A DNA stretch of 64,000 nucleotides from Ideonella sp. A 288 (GCF_002198735.1 NZ_MWLO01000137.1:1-64000); one strand, 5' to 3'. Numbered from the stretch's first letter, positions 1-10,434 are shown. The notes: generated by a model from the sequence alone, not told the origin. Translations and numbers: made by a program.

Positions 1-1655
1 GTCGTCGGCGTGGTGGCCGGGGGGGTCGAGGGCAGCACCGCCACGGCCTTCGGGCCCGCGTCGGGCCGTACCGTGACCGGTGCCGGTGCCGGCCTGGCGG
101 CCGCCGGTGGCGCGCTGACCACCGCAGACGCCGGCCCCGGCTTGGGCATCGCGGCCAGGTCGGACGGCGCCGGCTTCGTCTCGGCCGGCGCGGGTGCGGG
201 TGCGGGCGCCGTGACGAGCGCGGGCGCCTGCGGCAGCGGTGCCGCAGGCATGGCAGCCGCGCCGGTCGGGGCCGACGCCGCGGCGGACGCCGCCAGCTGT
301 GGTGTGGTGGCGGTGACCACGGTGGTCGCCGCAGGCGCCGGGGCAGGCACTGGCAAGTTGGCCGCCGAGGCCGCAGCCGCGGCCTCGGGTGTGGTCGCGG
401 GTGCGGCGACCACCGCCTTGGGGGCCGCCTCGGGCCGCCCCTGCCCACTGTCTGGCGAGGGCGCGGCCTCGCGCACCGGAGACGCGGACTCGGTCGTCGG
501 CGCCGCACGGTGGGACAGCATCTGCCACAGCCCCCCCGCCGCCGCGGCCAGCACCGCGCCGGCCAGCACCAGACCGACCGACGCGCCCCAGCGCCTGGGG
601 GTCGCCGGCATGGGCACGGGGGCGGGCGCCGGGGCCGGCCGCTCGTCGCCGGCACGGCGGTGCGATGCCGTCGGCGCCGGGGCCTGCGCGGGCCGCGGCG
701 CGCGGTCGGGGCCCAGCAACTGGCGCACCTCGGCAATCGATTGCGGGCGATCGGACGGCTGCACCGCCAACATGCGGTCGACGGTGCGCAGCAACCGCTC
801 GCTGTAGCGGCCGGCCGCGCTCACCGCCAGCGGCACCTCGTCGTCGCGCAACAGGCGCGACACCGACGCCCGCGGCACCTTGCCGGTGATGGCGTAGTGC
901 AGCACCGCGCCCAGCGCGTAGATGTCGGTCCACGGGCCCTGGCTGAGGCCCGGCATCTCGCCGTACTGCTCGATCGGCGCGTAACCGGATTTCAGGATCA
1001 CGGTGGCCGATTTCGACATGTCGCCGATCAGCCGGCGCGCGGCGCCGAAGTCGAGCAGCAGCGGCCGGCCGCCGTCGATCAGCAGGATGTTGTCGGGCGC
1101 GATGTCGCGGTGGTAGCACGAGGCCGCGTGCAGGTACTCCAGCGCGTCGAGCAGGGGCGACAGCAGCGCGCGCAGCCAGCCTTCGTCGGGGCGCTGCTCT
1201 CGCGCGGCCAGCTCCTGCTTCACCGTCGGCCCCTCGTAGTACGGCATCACCATGTAGGCGGTGCCGTTGGCCTGCCAGAAGCGGTGCACCTTCAGCAGCG
1301 ACGGGTGGTCGAAGCGCGCCAGCAGCTTGGCCTCGTTGATGAAGCTGCGCAGACCCGCAGTGAAGGAATCGACATGCTCTTCGCCGCGCACCTCCACCTG
1401 CAGTCCGGTGGAGCGCCAGGCCAGCGAGGCCGGCATGTACTCCTTGATGGCCAGCCGGCGCTGCAGCGAATGGTCCCAGGCCAGGTAGACGATGCCGAAG
1501 CCGCCCTCGCCGATGACGCCGCTGATCTCGTACTCGTCCAGGCGCAGGCCCACCGCCAGCTTGTTGCCGACCGTGGGCGAATTGCCGTCGAGATCAACGT
1601 CGGGCAGCACCGACGCCATGCGGCGGCCGTTGCCGGACGTGGGGTCAGAGGCCAT
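1..1655 (-). CDS. Membrane-anchored Ser/Thr protein kinase (3' end cut by window)
   Basis: A bacterial Hanks-type kinase that phosphorylates Ser/Thr on unknown targets. The N-terminal kinase domain has the ATP-binding lysine in LAIKEYMP (about residue 71), the catalytic HRDIAPDN loop (182-189) and the DFGAAR metal-binding motif (202-207). The usual APE segment reads GYAPIEQY, typical of the bacterial subgroup that carries AIKEYMP. A single transmembrane helix lies at about 356-377 and is followed by a long Ala/Pro/Thr-rich tail that continues beyond base 1, so the topology is cytoplasmic kinase, one membrane span, periplasmic low-complexity region. The start is ATG at 1655, preceded by AGGAG at good spacing. 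No cognate phosphatase or FHA protein is in view. The kinase call is secure; the role of the tail is unknown. Confidence 0.9.
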   Translation of the reverse strand, partial: MASDPTSGNGRRMASVLPDVDLDGNSPTVGNKLAVGLRLDEYEISGVIGEGGFGIVYLAWDHSLQRRLAIKEYMPASLAWRSTGLQVEVRGEEHVDSFTAGLRSFINEAKLLARFDHPSLLKVHRFWQANGTAYMVMPYYEGPTVKQELAAREQRPDEGWLRALLSPLLDALEYLHAASCYHRDIAPDNILLIDGGRPLLLDFGAARRLIGDMSKSATVILKSGYAPIEQYGEMPGLSQGPWTDIYALGAVLHYAITGKVPRASVSRLLRDDEVPLAVSAAGRYSERLLRTVDRMLAVQPSDRPQSIAEVRQLLGPDRAPRPAQAPAPTASHRRAGDERPAPAPAPVPMPATPRRWGASVGLVLAGAVLAAAAGGLWQMLSHRAAPTTESASPVREAAPSPDSGQGRPEAAPKAVVAAPATTPEAAAAASAANLPVPAPAPAATTVVTATTPQLAASAAASAPTGAAAMPAAPLPQAPALVTAPAPAPAPAETKPAPSDLAAMPKPGPASAVVSAPPAAARPAPAPVTVRPDAGPKAVAVLPSTPPATTPT

Positions 1656-1744
1656 GCGGGAACGGGCTCCTGGGGTTCATCCCCGAAGTGTGGCCGACTT
1701 TCACCCGGTGGCAGGCCCACGACCCCGGGGGTCGGTGCCGTGTT

Positions 1745-2563
1745 CTACACAATTGCAGGGACCGCGGCGTCGGCCAGGCCGCAACCGCGCAGCACCAGCG
1801 ACACCACGTGCTCGGCGGCCCGGGCGTGGTCGCGCGGGCCGAGTTCGTCACGGCCCAGCACCGCGCGCACCTGCACGTCGAAGTCGGCATAGGTCTGCGT
1901 GGCAGCCCAGATGGTGAAGAACAGGTGGATCGAATCCACCGGCGCCATGCGGCCGGCGGCGATCCAGCCGTCGATCACCGCGGCCTTGCGGCGCACCATG
2001 CTGCGCAGATCGGTGCGCATCAGGTCGCCCAGCACCGCGGCGCCGTGCAGCAGTTCGTTGGCGAACACGCGCGACGCATCGGGCCGCTGCACGCTCATGG
2101 TCATCTTGGCGCGGATGTAGCGCGCCAGCGCCTCGGCGGGGTCGGCCTCGGGCACCAGGCCGTCCAGCGGCACCAGCCAGTCGTGCAGCGTGCGCGCCAG
2201 CACCGCGCGGTAGAGCGCGTGCTTGCTGCCGAAGTAGTAGTGCAGGTTGGCCTTGGGCAGCCCGGCCTCGTCGGCGATGGCGGCCATGGTGGCGCCGCCG
2301 AAGCCGGCGCGGGCAAAGATGTGCTCGCCGGCGCCGAGGATGCGCGCCTCGGCGGCCTGGCGGATGGCGCCCTTGCGGGCGTCGTCGTCGGGGGGGTCGG
2401 CGGGCGTGGGATGGCGCCCGTGGTCTGTGGCCAGCGCACGCTGCACGGCAGGGCCCGGCCCGGCGGCCAGGCCCTGGCTGGCCCGCGCGCCGTTGACCGG
2501 CCGGCCGGGCCGCAGTGGCCCGGCCGTCAGCCGCTCACTTGGACGCCGCTTGCCAGACGACAT
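1745..2563 (-). CDS. TetR-family regulator, RutR-like
   Basis: One-component repressor. A TetR helix-turn-helix covers the stretch from ILGAGEHIFARAGF through LPKANLHYYFGSKHALY, followed by a ligand-binding domain resembling the RutR/YcdC C-terminal domain (helices with ASRVFANELLHGA and FFTIWAATQTYADF). RutR in enterobacteria senses uracil/thymine, so a pyrimidine-type ligand is possible here, but that is inference. It is the last gene of the ABC importer run and overlaps the binding-protein gene by 29 bp if ATG 2563 is used. The first 60-70 residues look unlike the family; an in-frame GTG at 2446 gives a 233-residue protein of typical size and may be the true start. Its likely operator is the palindrome at 6333-6352 upstream of the operon. 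Confidence 0.85.
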   Translation of the reverse strand: MSSGKRRPSERLTAGPLRPGRPVNGARASQGLAAGPGPAVQRALATDHGRHPTPADPPDDDARKGAIRQAAEARILGAGEHIFARAGFGGATMAAIADEAGLPKANLHYYFGSKHALYRAVLARTLHDWLVPLDGLVPEADPAEALARYIRAKMTMSVQRPDASRVFANELLHGAAVLGDLMRTDLRSMVRRKAAVIDGWIAAGRMAPVDSIHLFFTIWAATQTYADFDVQVRAVLGRDELGPRDHARAAEHVVSLVLRGCGLADAAVPAIV

Positions 2564-3536
2564 GGGACATCGCCGCCTTGCCCGGATCCTTCTTGATCAC
2601 CGGCGAGCTGCCGCCGGCCAGCAGCACCTTCACCGTGCGCTCGTAGGCCGCGGGGTCGAGGTAGCCCACCTTGGGCGTGGACGCATTGCTGATCAGCTTG
2701 GCCACGTTCTCCATCTGGCGCTTCTGCACCGGCACCTTCGAGCTGCCCGACGGGTCGGCTGCGACGACGATCTTGGCCGCCTCCTCGGGGTTCTTGACGG
2801 CATCGTTCCAGCCCTTGAAGCTGGCCTTCAGGAACTTGGCCATCTTGGCGACAAAGGCCGGGTCCTTGAGCTTGCCCTCGAGCACGTACAGGCCGTCTTC
2901 CAGCGTGGCCACGCCTTCCTTCTCGTAGAAGAAGGTGACGAGGTCGCTCTCCTTGACGCCGGCATCCACCACCTGCCAGTACTCGTTGTAGATCATCGTG
3001 GAGATGCAGGCGGCCTGGTTCTGCAGCAGCGGGTCGACGTTGAAGCCCTGCTTGAGCACCTTGACGTCGCTGTCGGGCTTCAGGCCCAGCTTGCCCATCC
3101 AGTTGAGGAAGGGGTACTCGTTGCCGCCGAACCAGACGCCCAGCGTCTTGCCCTTGAAATCCTTCGGGCTGGCCACGCCGCTGGCCTTCTTGCAGGTGAG
3201 CATCAGGCCGGACTTGTCGAACACCTGAGCGATGTTCACCAGCGGCACGCCGGCCTCGCGCGCGGCCAGCGCGTCGGGCATCCAGTTGACGACCACGTCG
3301 GCCTGGTTGCCGGCGATCACCTGCACCGGCGAGATGTCGGGGCCGCCCGGCTTGATGGTGACGTCCAGGCCCTCGGCCTTGTAATAACCCTTGGCCTGGG
3401 CGACGTAGTAGCCGGCGAACTGGGCCTGAGGCACCCACTTCAGCTGCACCGTCACCTTGTCGGCGGCCTGTGCGCTGAACGCCGCACCCACCGCCGCCGC
3501 GGCCAGCACCGCCGCCCTGATGTTGAAACCCTTCAT
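2535..3536 (-). CDS. ABC importer periplasmic binding protein, NMT1/THI5-like
   Basis: Periplasmic solute-binding protein of 333 residues. It has a Sec signal peptide (MKGFNIRAAVLAAAAVGAAF, cleaved after AQA) followed by the NMT1/THI5 fold: KWVPQAQFAGYYVAQAKGYY near the N terminus, then the KPGGPDISPVQVIAG and GNEYPFLNW segments. Members bind pyrimidine-like thiamin precursors, other pyrimidines, or taurine/sulfonate-like ligands; the KW-PQAQFAGYYVA start is closest to the HMP/pyrimidine group. The start at 3536 is preceded by AGGAG with 6-nt spacing; an upstream ATG at 3674 in the same frame lacks a leader and overlaps the permease gene. The substrate is not proved by sequence. Confidence 0.88.
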   Translation of the reverse strand: MKGFNIRAAVLAAAAVGAAFSAQAADKVTVQLKWVPQAQFAGYYVAQAKGYYKAEGLDVTIKPGGPDISPVQVIAGNQADVVVNWMPDALAAREAGVPLVNIAQVFDKSGLMLTCKKASGVASPKDFKGKTLGVWFGGNEYPFLNWMGKLGLKPDSDVKVLKQGFNVDPLLQNQAACISTMIYNEYWQVVDAGVKESDLVTFFYEKEGVATLEDGLYVLEGKLKDPAFVAKMAKFLKASFKGWNDAVKNPEEAAKIVVAADPSGSSKVPVQKRQMENVAKLISNASTPKVGYLDPAAYERTVKVLLAGGSSPVIKKDPGKAAMSHVVWQAASK

Positions 3537-3603
3537 CGCTCGCTCCTGTGGTTGATGGTCGAAGGTATCGGGCGCCCGCGACGGGACGCTCCTCGCAAAA
3601 CAG

Positions 3604-4563
3604 TCATCGCGTCGTCGCCCGCACCGAAGGGTGCCAGAAGGCCACGCGCCGTTCCAGTTGCACCAGCAAGGCATAGGCCACCGAGCCGGTGACCGCGGCC
3701 ACGACGATGGCGCCCCAGACCAGCGCCATGTTCATGCGCGCGGCCTCGGTGCTGATGCGAAAGCCCAGCCCCACCGTGGGCGAGCCGAAGAACTCGGCGA
3801 CGATGGCCCCGATCAGCGCCAGCGTGGCGTTGACCTTGAGCGCGCCGAAGATGAAGGGCATGGCCGCCGGCAGGCGCAGCTCGCGCAGCGTGCGGCCATA
3901 GCCGGCGGCGTAGCTGTGCATCAGCTCGAGCTCCAGCCTGCCGGCCGCCTGCAGGCCGGCCAGCGTGCTGACCAGCATCGGGAAGAAGGTCATCAGCACC
4001 ACCACCGCGGCCTTGCTGGGCCACTCGAAGCCGAACCACATCACCGCGATCGGCGCCACCGCCACCAGCGGCACGGTGCTGGTGAGCGAGGCCAGGGGCA
4101 GCAGGCCGCGCTGCAGGAAGGGTGCGCGATCGATCGCCACGCCGATGGCAAAGCCCAGGCCCGAGCCCAGCGCCCAGCCGAAGAGCACCGATTTGAGCAC
4201 CGTCTGCACGAAGTCGCCGGCCAGCGTGTCCCAGCGGTCGACGAGCGACTGGCCGATGAGGCTGGGCGCCGGCAGCAGCACGCGCGGCACGTCGAACAGC
4301 GTGACGCCGATCTGCCACAGCACCAGCACCCACAGGCCGAACAGCGCCGCCGTGGCGGTGGCCCAGGGGCGGCCGTCTAGCGCCGCCACCTGCGTGACGC
4401 TGACGCCGGCGAGCACGGCGACGCCCAGCAGCCCCAGCACCAGCAGGGTCGGCGCGCCGGACTCGCCACCGGGCTCGGGCAGGGCCCACCACAGCGCAGC
4501 GGCGGCCAGCGCCGCCACGGCCACCGCGGCCAGCGCCCTGCCCTTGCCTTGCGGCGCATTCAC
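3604..4563 (-). CDS. ABC importer inner-membrane permease (second subunit)
   Basis: SsuC/ThiX-type permease of about 319 residues with several transmembrane helices and the EAA-loop region around GRTLRELRLPAAMPFIFGALK, which contacts the ATPase. The start is a GTG at 4563 that overlaps the TGA of the preceding permease (GTGA), a sign of translational coupling. An extra pair of hydrophobic helices at the N terminus (about residues 10-70) precedes the standard permease core. It pairs with the neighbouring permease (4560-5465), giving a heterodimeric channel. Confidence 0.88.
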   Translation of the reverse strand: MNAPQGKGRALAAVAVAALAAAALWWALPEPGGESGAPTLLVLGLLGVAVLAGVSVTQVAALDGRPWATATAALFGLWVLVLWQIGVTLFDVPRVLLPAPSLIGQSLVDRWDTLAGDFVQTVLKSVLFGWALGSGLGFAIGVAIDRAPFLQRGLLPLASLTSTVPLVAVAPIAVMWFGFEWPSKAAVVVLMTFFPMLVSTLAGLQAAGRLELELMHSYAAGYGRTLRELRLPAAMPFIFGALKVNATLALIGAIVAEFFGSPTVGLGFRISTEAARMNMALVWGAIVVAAVTGSVAYALLVQLERRVAFWHPSVRATTR

Positions 4564-5465
4564 TTGTGCATCCCCGGTCTGCCGGCACTGGCCCGCCTGC
4601 GCGTGCGCAGCGCCAGCCGCTCGACCCCGGCCACCGCGCCGGTCAGGCCCAGCCCGAGCAGCGCCGACAGCACCAGCGCCGACCAGATGCCCACGGTGTT
4701 GCCGTAGTACGAGCCGGTGAGCAGCCGCGCGCCCAGGCCGGCCTGCGCGCCGGTGGGCAGCTCGGCCACCATCGCGCCCACCAGCCCGGCGGCGATGGCC
4801 ACCCGCAGCGACGGGAACAGGAAAGGCAGCGCCGACGGCAGCCGCAGCAGCCAGAAGGCCTGCGCGCGGCTGGCCGCGTAGGTGTGCATCAGCTCGGTCT
4901 CGATGCGCTGCGGCGCGCGCAGGCCCTGCACCATGGCCACCGTCACCGGGAAGAAGCACAGGTACATCGCGATCGCCGCCTTGGGGGCCAGGCCCGAGAA
5001 GCCCAGGCTGCCCAGGATCACCAGCACGATGGGCGCGATGGCCAGCACCGGCACGGTCTGCGACGCCACGATCCAGGGCAGCAGCGCGCGGTCGAGCGTG
5101 CGCGAGTGGACGATGGCCGCCGCCAGCACCATGCCCAGCAGCGTGCCCAGCACGAAGCCCACCAGCGTGGACTCGGCCGTCACCGCCGCGTGGTACAGCA
5201 GGTTGCGCGGCGAATCGAGCGGCCAGTCGACGATGCTGCTCCACAGGTCGGCCGCCACCTGGTGCGGCGCCGGCAGCACCGGGCGCTCCATGGCCAGCGT
5301 GGCCGACACCAGGTCCGAAAAGGTCCAGGGCCCGCGTGGCGTGAGCACGCGCTCGATCGCGCCGGCCGCATTGAGCCCCACCGCACCCGCGTACCAGAGC
5401 ACCGCCACCACCGCCAACACGGTGGCCACGGGCAGCACGCGCTGGCGCAAGGCGATCTCAGTCAT
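4560..5465 (-). CDS. ABC importer inner-membrane permease (first subunit)
   Basis: Binding-protein-dependent transport permease of about 301 residues, SsuC/ThiX type. Hydrophobic helices and the coupling motif region ASRAQAFWLLRLPSALPF are visible. The start MTEIALRQ at 5465 overlaps the end of the ATPase gene by 8 bp (ATGACTGA); a longer ORF upstream only reads the ATPase gene in another frame. It forms the membrane channel together with the downstream permease. Confidence 0.88.
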   Translation of the reverse strand: MTEIALRQRVLPVATVLAVVAVLWYAGAVGLNAAGAIERVLTPRGPWTFSDLVSATLAMERPVLPAPHQVAADLWSSIVDWPLDSPRNLLYHAAVTAESTLVGFVLGTLLGMVLAAAIVHSRTLDRALLPWIVASQTVPVLAIAPIVLVILGSLGFSGLAPKAAIAMYLCFFPVTVAMVQGLRAPQRIETELMHTYAASRAQAFWLLRLPSALPFLFPSLRVAIAAGLVGAMVAELPTGAQAGLGARLLTGSYYGNTVGIWSALVLSALLGLGLTGAVAGVERLALRTRRRASAGRPGMHK

Positions 5466-6300
5466 CGCTGCCATGGCCGATGGCCAGGCCCTCGCGCACA
5501 CGGTGGGCGAGGGCCATGAACTCGGGCGAATCGCGCAGGCCCAGGTGGCGCTCGTCGGGCAGCGTGGACTGGATGACTTCGAGGATGCGGCCCGGCCGCG
5601 GCGACATCACGACGATGCGCGTGGACAGGTACACCGCCTCCGCGATGGAGTGGGTGACGAAGACCACCGTGCGGCGCTCGCGCTGCCACAGTTGCTGCAG
5701 CTGCTCGTTGAGCCGATCGCGCGTGATCTCGTCGAGCGCGCCGAAGGGCTCGTCCATCATCAGGATCTTGGGCTCGAAGCCCAGCGCGCGGGCGATGGAC
5801 ACCCGCTGCTGCATGCCGCCCGACAACTGCCATGGGTACTTGCGCTCGAAGCCGGTGAGGCCGACGCGGTCGAGGTGCTCGCGCGCCACCGCCTCGCACT
5901 CGGCCTTGGCGCGACCCTGGATCTGCAGCGGCAGCATCACATTGGCCAGCACGGTGCGCCACGGGAACAGCGCCGGCGCCTGGAACACATAGCCATAGGC
6001 ACGGGCCAGCCGCGCCTCGTGCGGCGTCATGCCGTTGACGAGCACCTGGCCGGCGGTGATGGGCTCGAGGTCGGCGATGACACGCAGCAGCGTGGTCTTG
6101 CCGCAGCCCGACGGGCCAATCAGCGAGACGAACTCGCCCTGGCCGATGGTGAGGTCGATGTCGGCCAGCGCATGCACCGGCGCATCGGCGGCGGCGTAGA
6201 CGACGCTGGCGCGGCGCACCTCGACGGCCGGCCGGGCGTCGGCCGGCGCGGCGACGCGATCGGGTGAGGCCATGGCGGACAGCCGGTGGGGTGCGTTCAT
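5458..6300 (-). CDS. ABC importer ATPase, SsuB/TauB/NrtD family
   Basis: Cytoplasmic ATPase of 280 residues powering the importer. Walker A is GPSGCGKTT at about residues 62-70, the Q-loop is VFQAPALFPW, the signature is LSGGMQQR, Walker B is ILMMDEPFGALD, and the switch histidine is in FVTHSIAEA. It is the first gene of the series ATPase-permease-permease-binding protein-TetR. A palindrome resembling the RutR operator ends 33 bp upstream of the start, so expression is probably repressed by the TetR protein of the same operon. Confidence 0.92.
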   Translation of the reverse strand: MNAPHRLSAMASPDRVAAPADARPAVEVRRASVVYAAADAPVHALADIDLTIGQGEFVSLIGPSGCGKTTLLRVIADLEPITAGQVLVNGMTPHEARLARAYGYVFQAPALFPWRTVLANVMLPLQIQGRAKAECEAVAREHLDRVGLTGFERKYPWQLSGGMQQRVSIARALGFEPKILMMDEPFGALDEITRDRLNEQLQQLWQRERRTVVFVTHSIAEAVYLSTRIVVMSPRPGRILEVIQSTLPDERHLGLRDSPEFMALAHRVREGLAIGHGSDD

Positions 6301-6332
6301 GGGCGGTGCGGGCCGGGAGCAGCGGTCTGAAA

Positions 6333-6352
6333 ACCTAACCAGATGGTCAGGT
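6333..6352. promoter_or_regulatory. RutR-type palindromic operator upstream of the ABC importer operon
   Basis: The 20 bp ACCTAACCAGATGGTCAGGT is a near-perfect palindrome (18 of 20 positions pair; centre between 6342 and 6343). Its core ACCAnnTGGT and flanking TCA match the Escherichia coli RutR consensus TTGACCAnnTGGTCAA as I remember it. It lies between the ATPase start (6300) and the HAD gene, and the last gene of the operon is a RutR-like TetR protein. Confidence 0.65.
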
Positions 6353-6410
6353 CATTGTCCACGAGGCGGCCAGATCCGTGGCAATGGCCGTGGCTGCGCC
6401 ACGCCCGGCG

Positions 6411-7069
6411 TCAACCCGGCGGGGTGCGCCGGGCCGGGGCGGTCGACGGCAGGGCCTGCGGCCACAGCCCGCGCTGGTGCAACTCTGCCTCGCACTGGGC
6501 GGCGTCGATGAAGTGCAGCGCCTGCCAGCCGGCCGCGCGCGCCGCCTCGACATTGGGCAGGTGGTCGTCGAGGAACACCAGGTCGGCCGGCGGCACGCCG
6601 AAGCGCCGCGCGGCCAGCTCGAAGATCGCCGGCTCGGGCTTGATCAGCTGCACCCGGCCCGAGTACACGCCATCCGCGAAGCAGCGCAGGAACGCGTGGC
6701 TGCGGTCGAGGTGGTCGGCATAGGGTGCCGGCATGTTGGACAGGAAGTACACCGGATCGCCCAGTGCGTGCAGGCGCTCCAGCAGGTCGACGGTACCGGC
6801 GATGGGCTGCAGCGCGATCGGCACCGCGTCCACCACGCGCCGCACGGCCTCGGGCGGCAGCCCGGTGCGCGCCGCGATGCGCTCGACCAGCGCGTCGGGC
6901 TCGACCGTGCCGCGGTCGAAGTCGGCCCAGTCGCCGCCATAGGCCTGGAAGATCTCGCGCGCCCAGTGCGCCGCGCTGGCCTCGTCGGCGGCCTGCTGCG
7001 GCAGCGCCTGCCGCACCACCGCCGTCGGCTGCCAGCCGAACAGCACGTTGGCGAAGTCGAAGACGAAGC

Positions 7070-7073
<4 letters not shown>
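6411..7073 (-). CDS. HAD-superfamily hydrolase
   Basis: Cytoplasmic HAD phosphatase/dehalogenase-like protein of 220 residues. Motif I appears as FVFDFANVLF, where the second acidic residue of DxD is replaced by Ala (DFA), motif II as FLSNM, the lysine of motif III in IKPEPAIFELA, and motif IV as VFLDDHLPNV. The N-terminal DFANVLFGW and the cap helices resemble the YihX/epoxide-hydrolase-N-terminal group, in which alpha-D-glucose-1-phosphate phosphatase YihX is the best-known member. The start is GTG at 7073, overlapping the pgi stop (GTGA). Its place after tal-pgi suggests a sugar phosphate substrate, but this is inference from context. Confidence 0.85.
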
Positions 7074-8673
<1,600 letters not shown>

Positions 8674-8674
<1 letters not shown>

Positions 8675-9633
8675 CACAAGGCTCCGATCATCTGGTCCAG
8701 CCGGGCCGCGTCGGCGGCGAAGGCGCGAATGCCCTCGGCCAGCTTCTCGGTGGCCATGGCATCGTCGTTGAGGGCGTAGCGGAAGGCGGCTTCGTCCAGG
8801 CTCGCCGGGGGCCGATCGGCCGTGCCTGCGGAGGTGTGGGCTGCCTGCGGATCGAGCCGGCGCTCGAACGGCGCGTCGCTGGCCTGCAGCTGCGCCAGCA
8901 GCTCGGGGCTGATGGTCAGCAGGTCGCAGCCGGCCAACGCCACGATCTGGCCGACGTTGCGGAAGCTCGCCCCCATCACCTCGGTGCCGATGCCGAAGCG
9001 CTTGTAGTGGGTGTAGATGCGCTCCACCGAGCGCACGCCGGGGTCATTGGCGCCGGCCATCGCGGCCTCGTCCCACGACGCGCCGGCCTGCTTCTTGTGC
9101 CAGTCGTAGATGCGGCCGACGAAGGGCGAGATCAGCCGCACGCCGGCCTCGCCGCAGGCCACCGCCTGGCAGAAGGCGAACAGCAGCGTCAGGTTGCAGT
9201 GGATGCCCTCGCGCTCCAGCACGCGGGCGGCCTGGATGCCTTCCCAGGTGGCGGCGATCTTGATGAGCACGCGCTCGCGGTGGATGCCGGCCTTCTGGTA
9301 CAGCCCGATCAGCCGCCGCGCGCGCGCCAGCGTGGCGGGCGTGTCGAAGGACAGCCGCGCGTCGACCTCGGTGGACACGCGGCCCGGCACCACCTTCAGG
9401 ATCTCCAGGCCGAAGCGCACCAGCACCTCGTCGACGATTTCGTCGAGCGGCCGGCCGCGGTGCAGGACCACGGTGTCGGCCAGCAGCGGCGCGTAGTCGG
9501 GCTGCTGCACCGCCTTGAGGATCAGCGACGGGTTGGTGGTGGCGTCGCGCGGCGTGAATTGCGCCAGTTGGTGGAAGTTGCCGGTGTCGGCCACCACGGT
9601 GGTGAAGGCCTTGAGTCGTTCGAGCTGGTTCAT
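8674..9633 (-). CDS. tal: Transaldolase
   Basis: Transfers dihydroxyacetone units between sugar phosphates in the non-oxidative pentose phosphate pathway. Length is 319 residues, class I. The Schiff-base lysine is in [11 protein letters not shown] at about residue 125, and the N-terminal DATTNPSLI motif is intact. A linker of about 30 residues near position 270 ([17 protein letters not shown]) looks like a lineage-specific insertion. It is the first gene of tal-pgi-HAD; the 147 bp upstream contain no HexR-like box that I can see. Confidence 0.96.
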
Positions 9634-9666
9634 GGGCGGGCGGGATCGGTGACAACCCGGATTAGA

Positions 9667-9711
9667 CCGCGCCCCGACCCCGAGCGGGTTTCAACCGGGT
9701 TACGGGCGCGG
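9667..9711. repeat. Inverted repeat between the cytochrome gene and tal
   Basis: Arms CCGCGCCC (9667-9674) and GGGCGCGG (9704-9711) pair perfectly, and the 29-nt loop contains a smaller GGTT-TC-AACC hairpin. It lies downstream of the c'-type cytochrome gene and upstream of tal. It has no T-run, so it is not a classical terminator. Confidence 0.4.
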
Positions 9712-9780
9712 CTGACGTCCCCGCCAGCCTCACCGACCGATCAGGGCGCGCAGCCACCACAGCCCGCGGGCAACACCCCC

Positions 9781-10254
9781 TCAGCGCGTGCGATAGGCGT
9801 GGTGGCAGGACAGGCAGGACGTCATCACCGCCGGCAGCGCGGCAAACGCCCGGTCGCGGTCGCCGGTGGCGGCCTCGCGGGCGAACCGACTCGCCGCCTG
9901 GTGGCCTTCGATGCCCATGGCGTGCATGGCCGCGGGCATCTGCGGCCCCGGTCGCGCCTCGGGCGGCAGGCTGCGGTTGCGGCCCATTGCACTGGTGCCC
10001 AGTTCGCGCTCGGCCACCTCGCCGGCCATCTGCACCTTGCCGGCCGCCATGAGGCTGACGATCTCATGGACCGCCCGGAGGTTGGCCAGCATCTCGGCCC
10101 GCAGCGTGGCCAGCGCCGGCTCGGGCAAGGGCGCGAGCTGTCGCGCATCCTCCGCCGCGCCGCAGGGCACGGCGATCATCAGCGCCGCAGCCGCCGTGGC
10201 GACGAGCGCCCGACCCTGGGTCCATCCGATAGGGGTCGCCCCGGTCGTGTTCAT
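9781..10254 (-). CDS. Cytochrome c'-type periplasmic protein
   Basis: Small exported haem protein of 157 residues. A Sec signal peptide covers about residues 1-33 (hydrophobic core ALVATAAAALMIAVP, cleaved near GAAED). The single haem-binding motif CLSCH (147-151) sits at the extreme C terminus, followed by HAYRTR, as in the four-helix cytochrome c' family. The body is helical with no other cysteine pair. Cytochromes c' bind NO or protect against it; nothing here shows the ligand. The gene stands alone, and a GCGCAGG palindrome lies 2 bp upstream of its start codon, where it could mask the ribosome-binding site. Confidence 0.75.
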   Translation of the reverse strand: MNTTGATPIGWTQGRALVATAAAALMIAVPCGAAEDARQLAPLPEPALATLRAEMLANLRAVHEIVSLMAAGKVQMAGEVAERELGTSAMGRNRSLPPEARPGPQMPAAMHAMGIEGHQAASRFAREAATGDRDRAFAALPAVMTSCLSCHHAYRTR

Positions 10255-10256
10255 GT

Positions 10257-10345
10257 GCGCAGGCTACCTGCGCCGCTTTGGCGTCGGATTGCTCTTTCGC
10301 AATCGGGTCGGGCCACGCAGGTGACCTGCGGCAGACCGGCGCAGG
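10257..10345. repeat. Cluster of CGCAGG palindromes between divergent genes
   Basis: Two palindromes share the same half-site: GCGCAGG-cta-CCTGCGC at 10257-10273 and CGCAGGT-g-ACCTGCG at 10316-10330, with centres 58 bp apart. A further lone half-site GCGCAGG lies at 10339-10345, and a separate hairpin GATTGC-6 nt-GCAATC lies at 10287-10304. The region separates the cytochrome gene (minus) from the beta-helix gene (plus), so a shared operator is plausible. No regulator is identifiable. Confidence 0.5.
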
Positions 10346-10434
10346 CGGCGCGCCGCGTGGGTTCTGGTCGCGCCTGTGGCGTCGGGCGGCCCGACACCGG
10401 GCACGCGCGGGCCAGACCCAGGCCAGAATCCGGC

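Noticed and set aside
510-1892. A 460-codon plus-strand frame near the left end
   Set aside because: Antisense to the Ser/Thr kinase, whose catalytic motifs are all in order on the minus strand; the product is low-complexity His/Arg/Ala.
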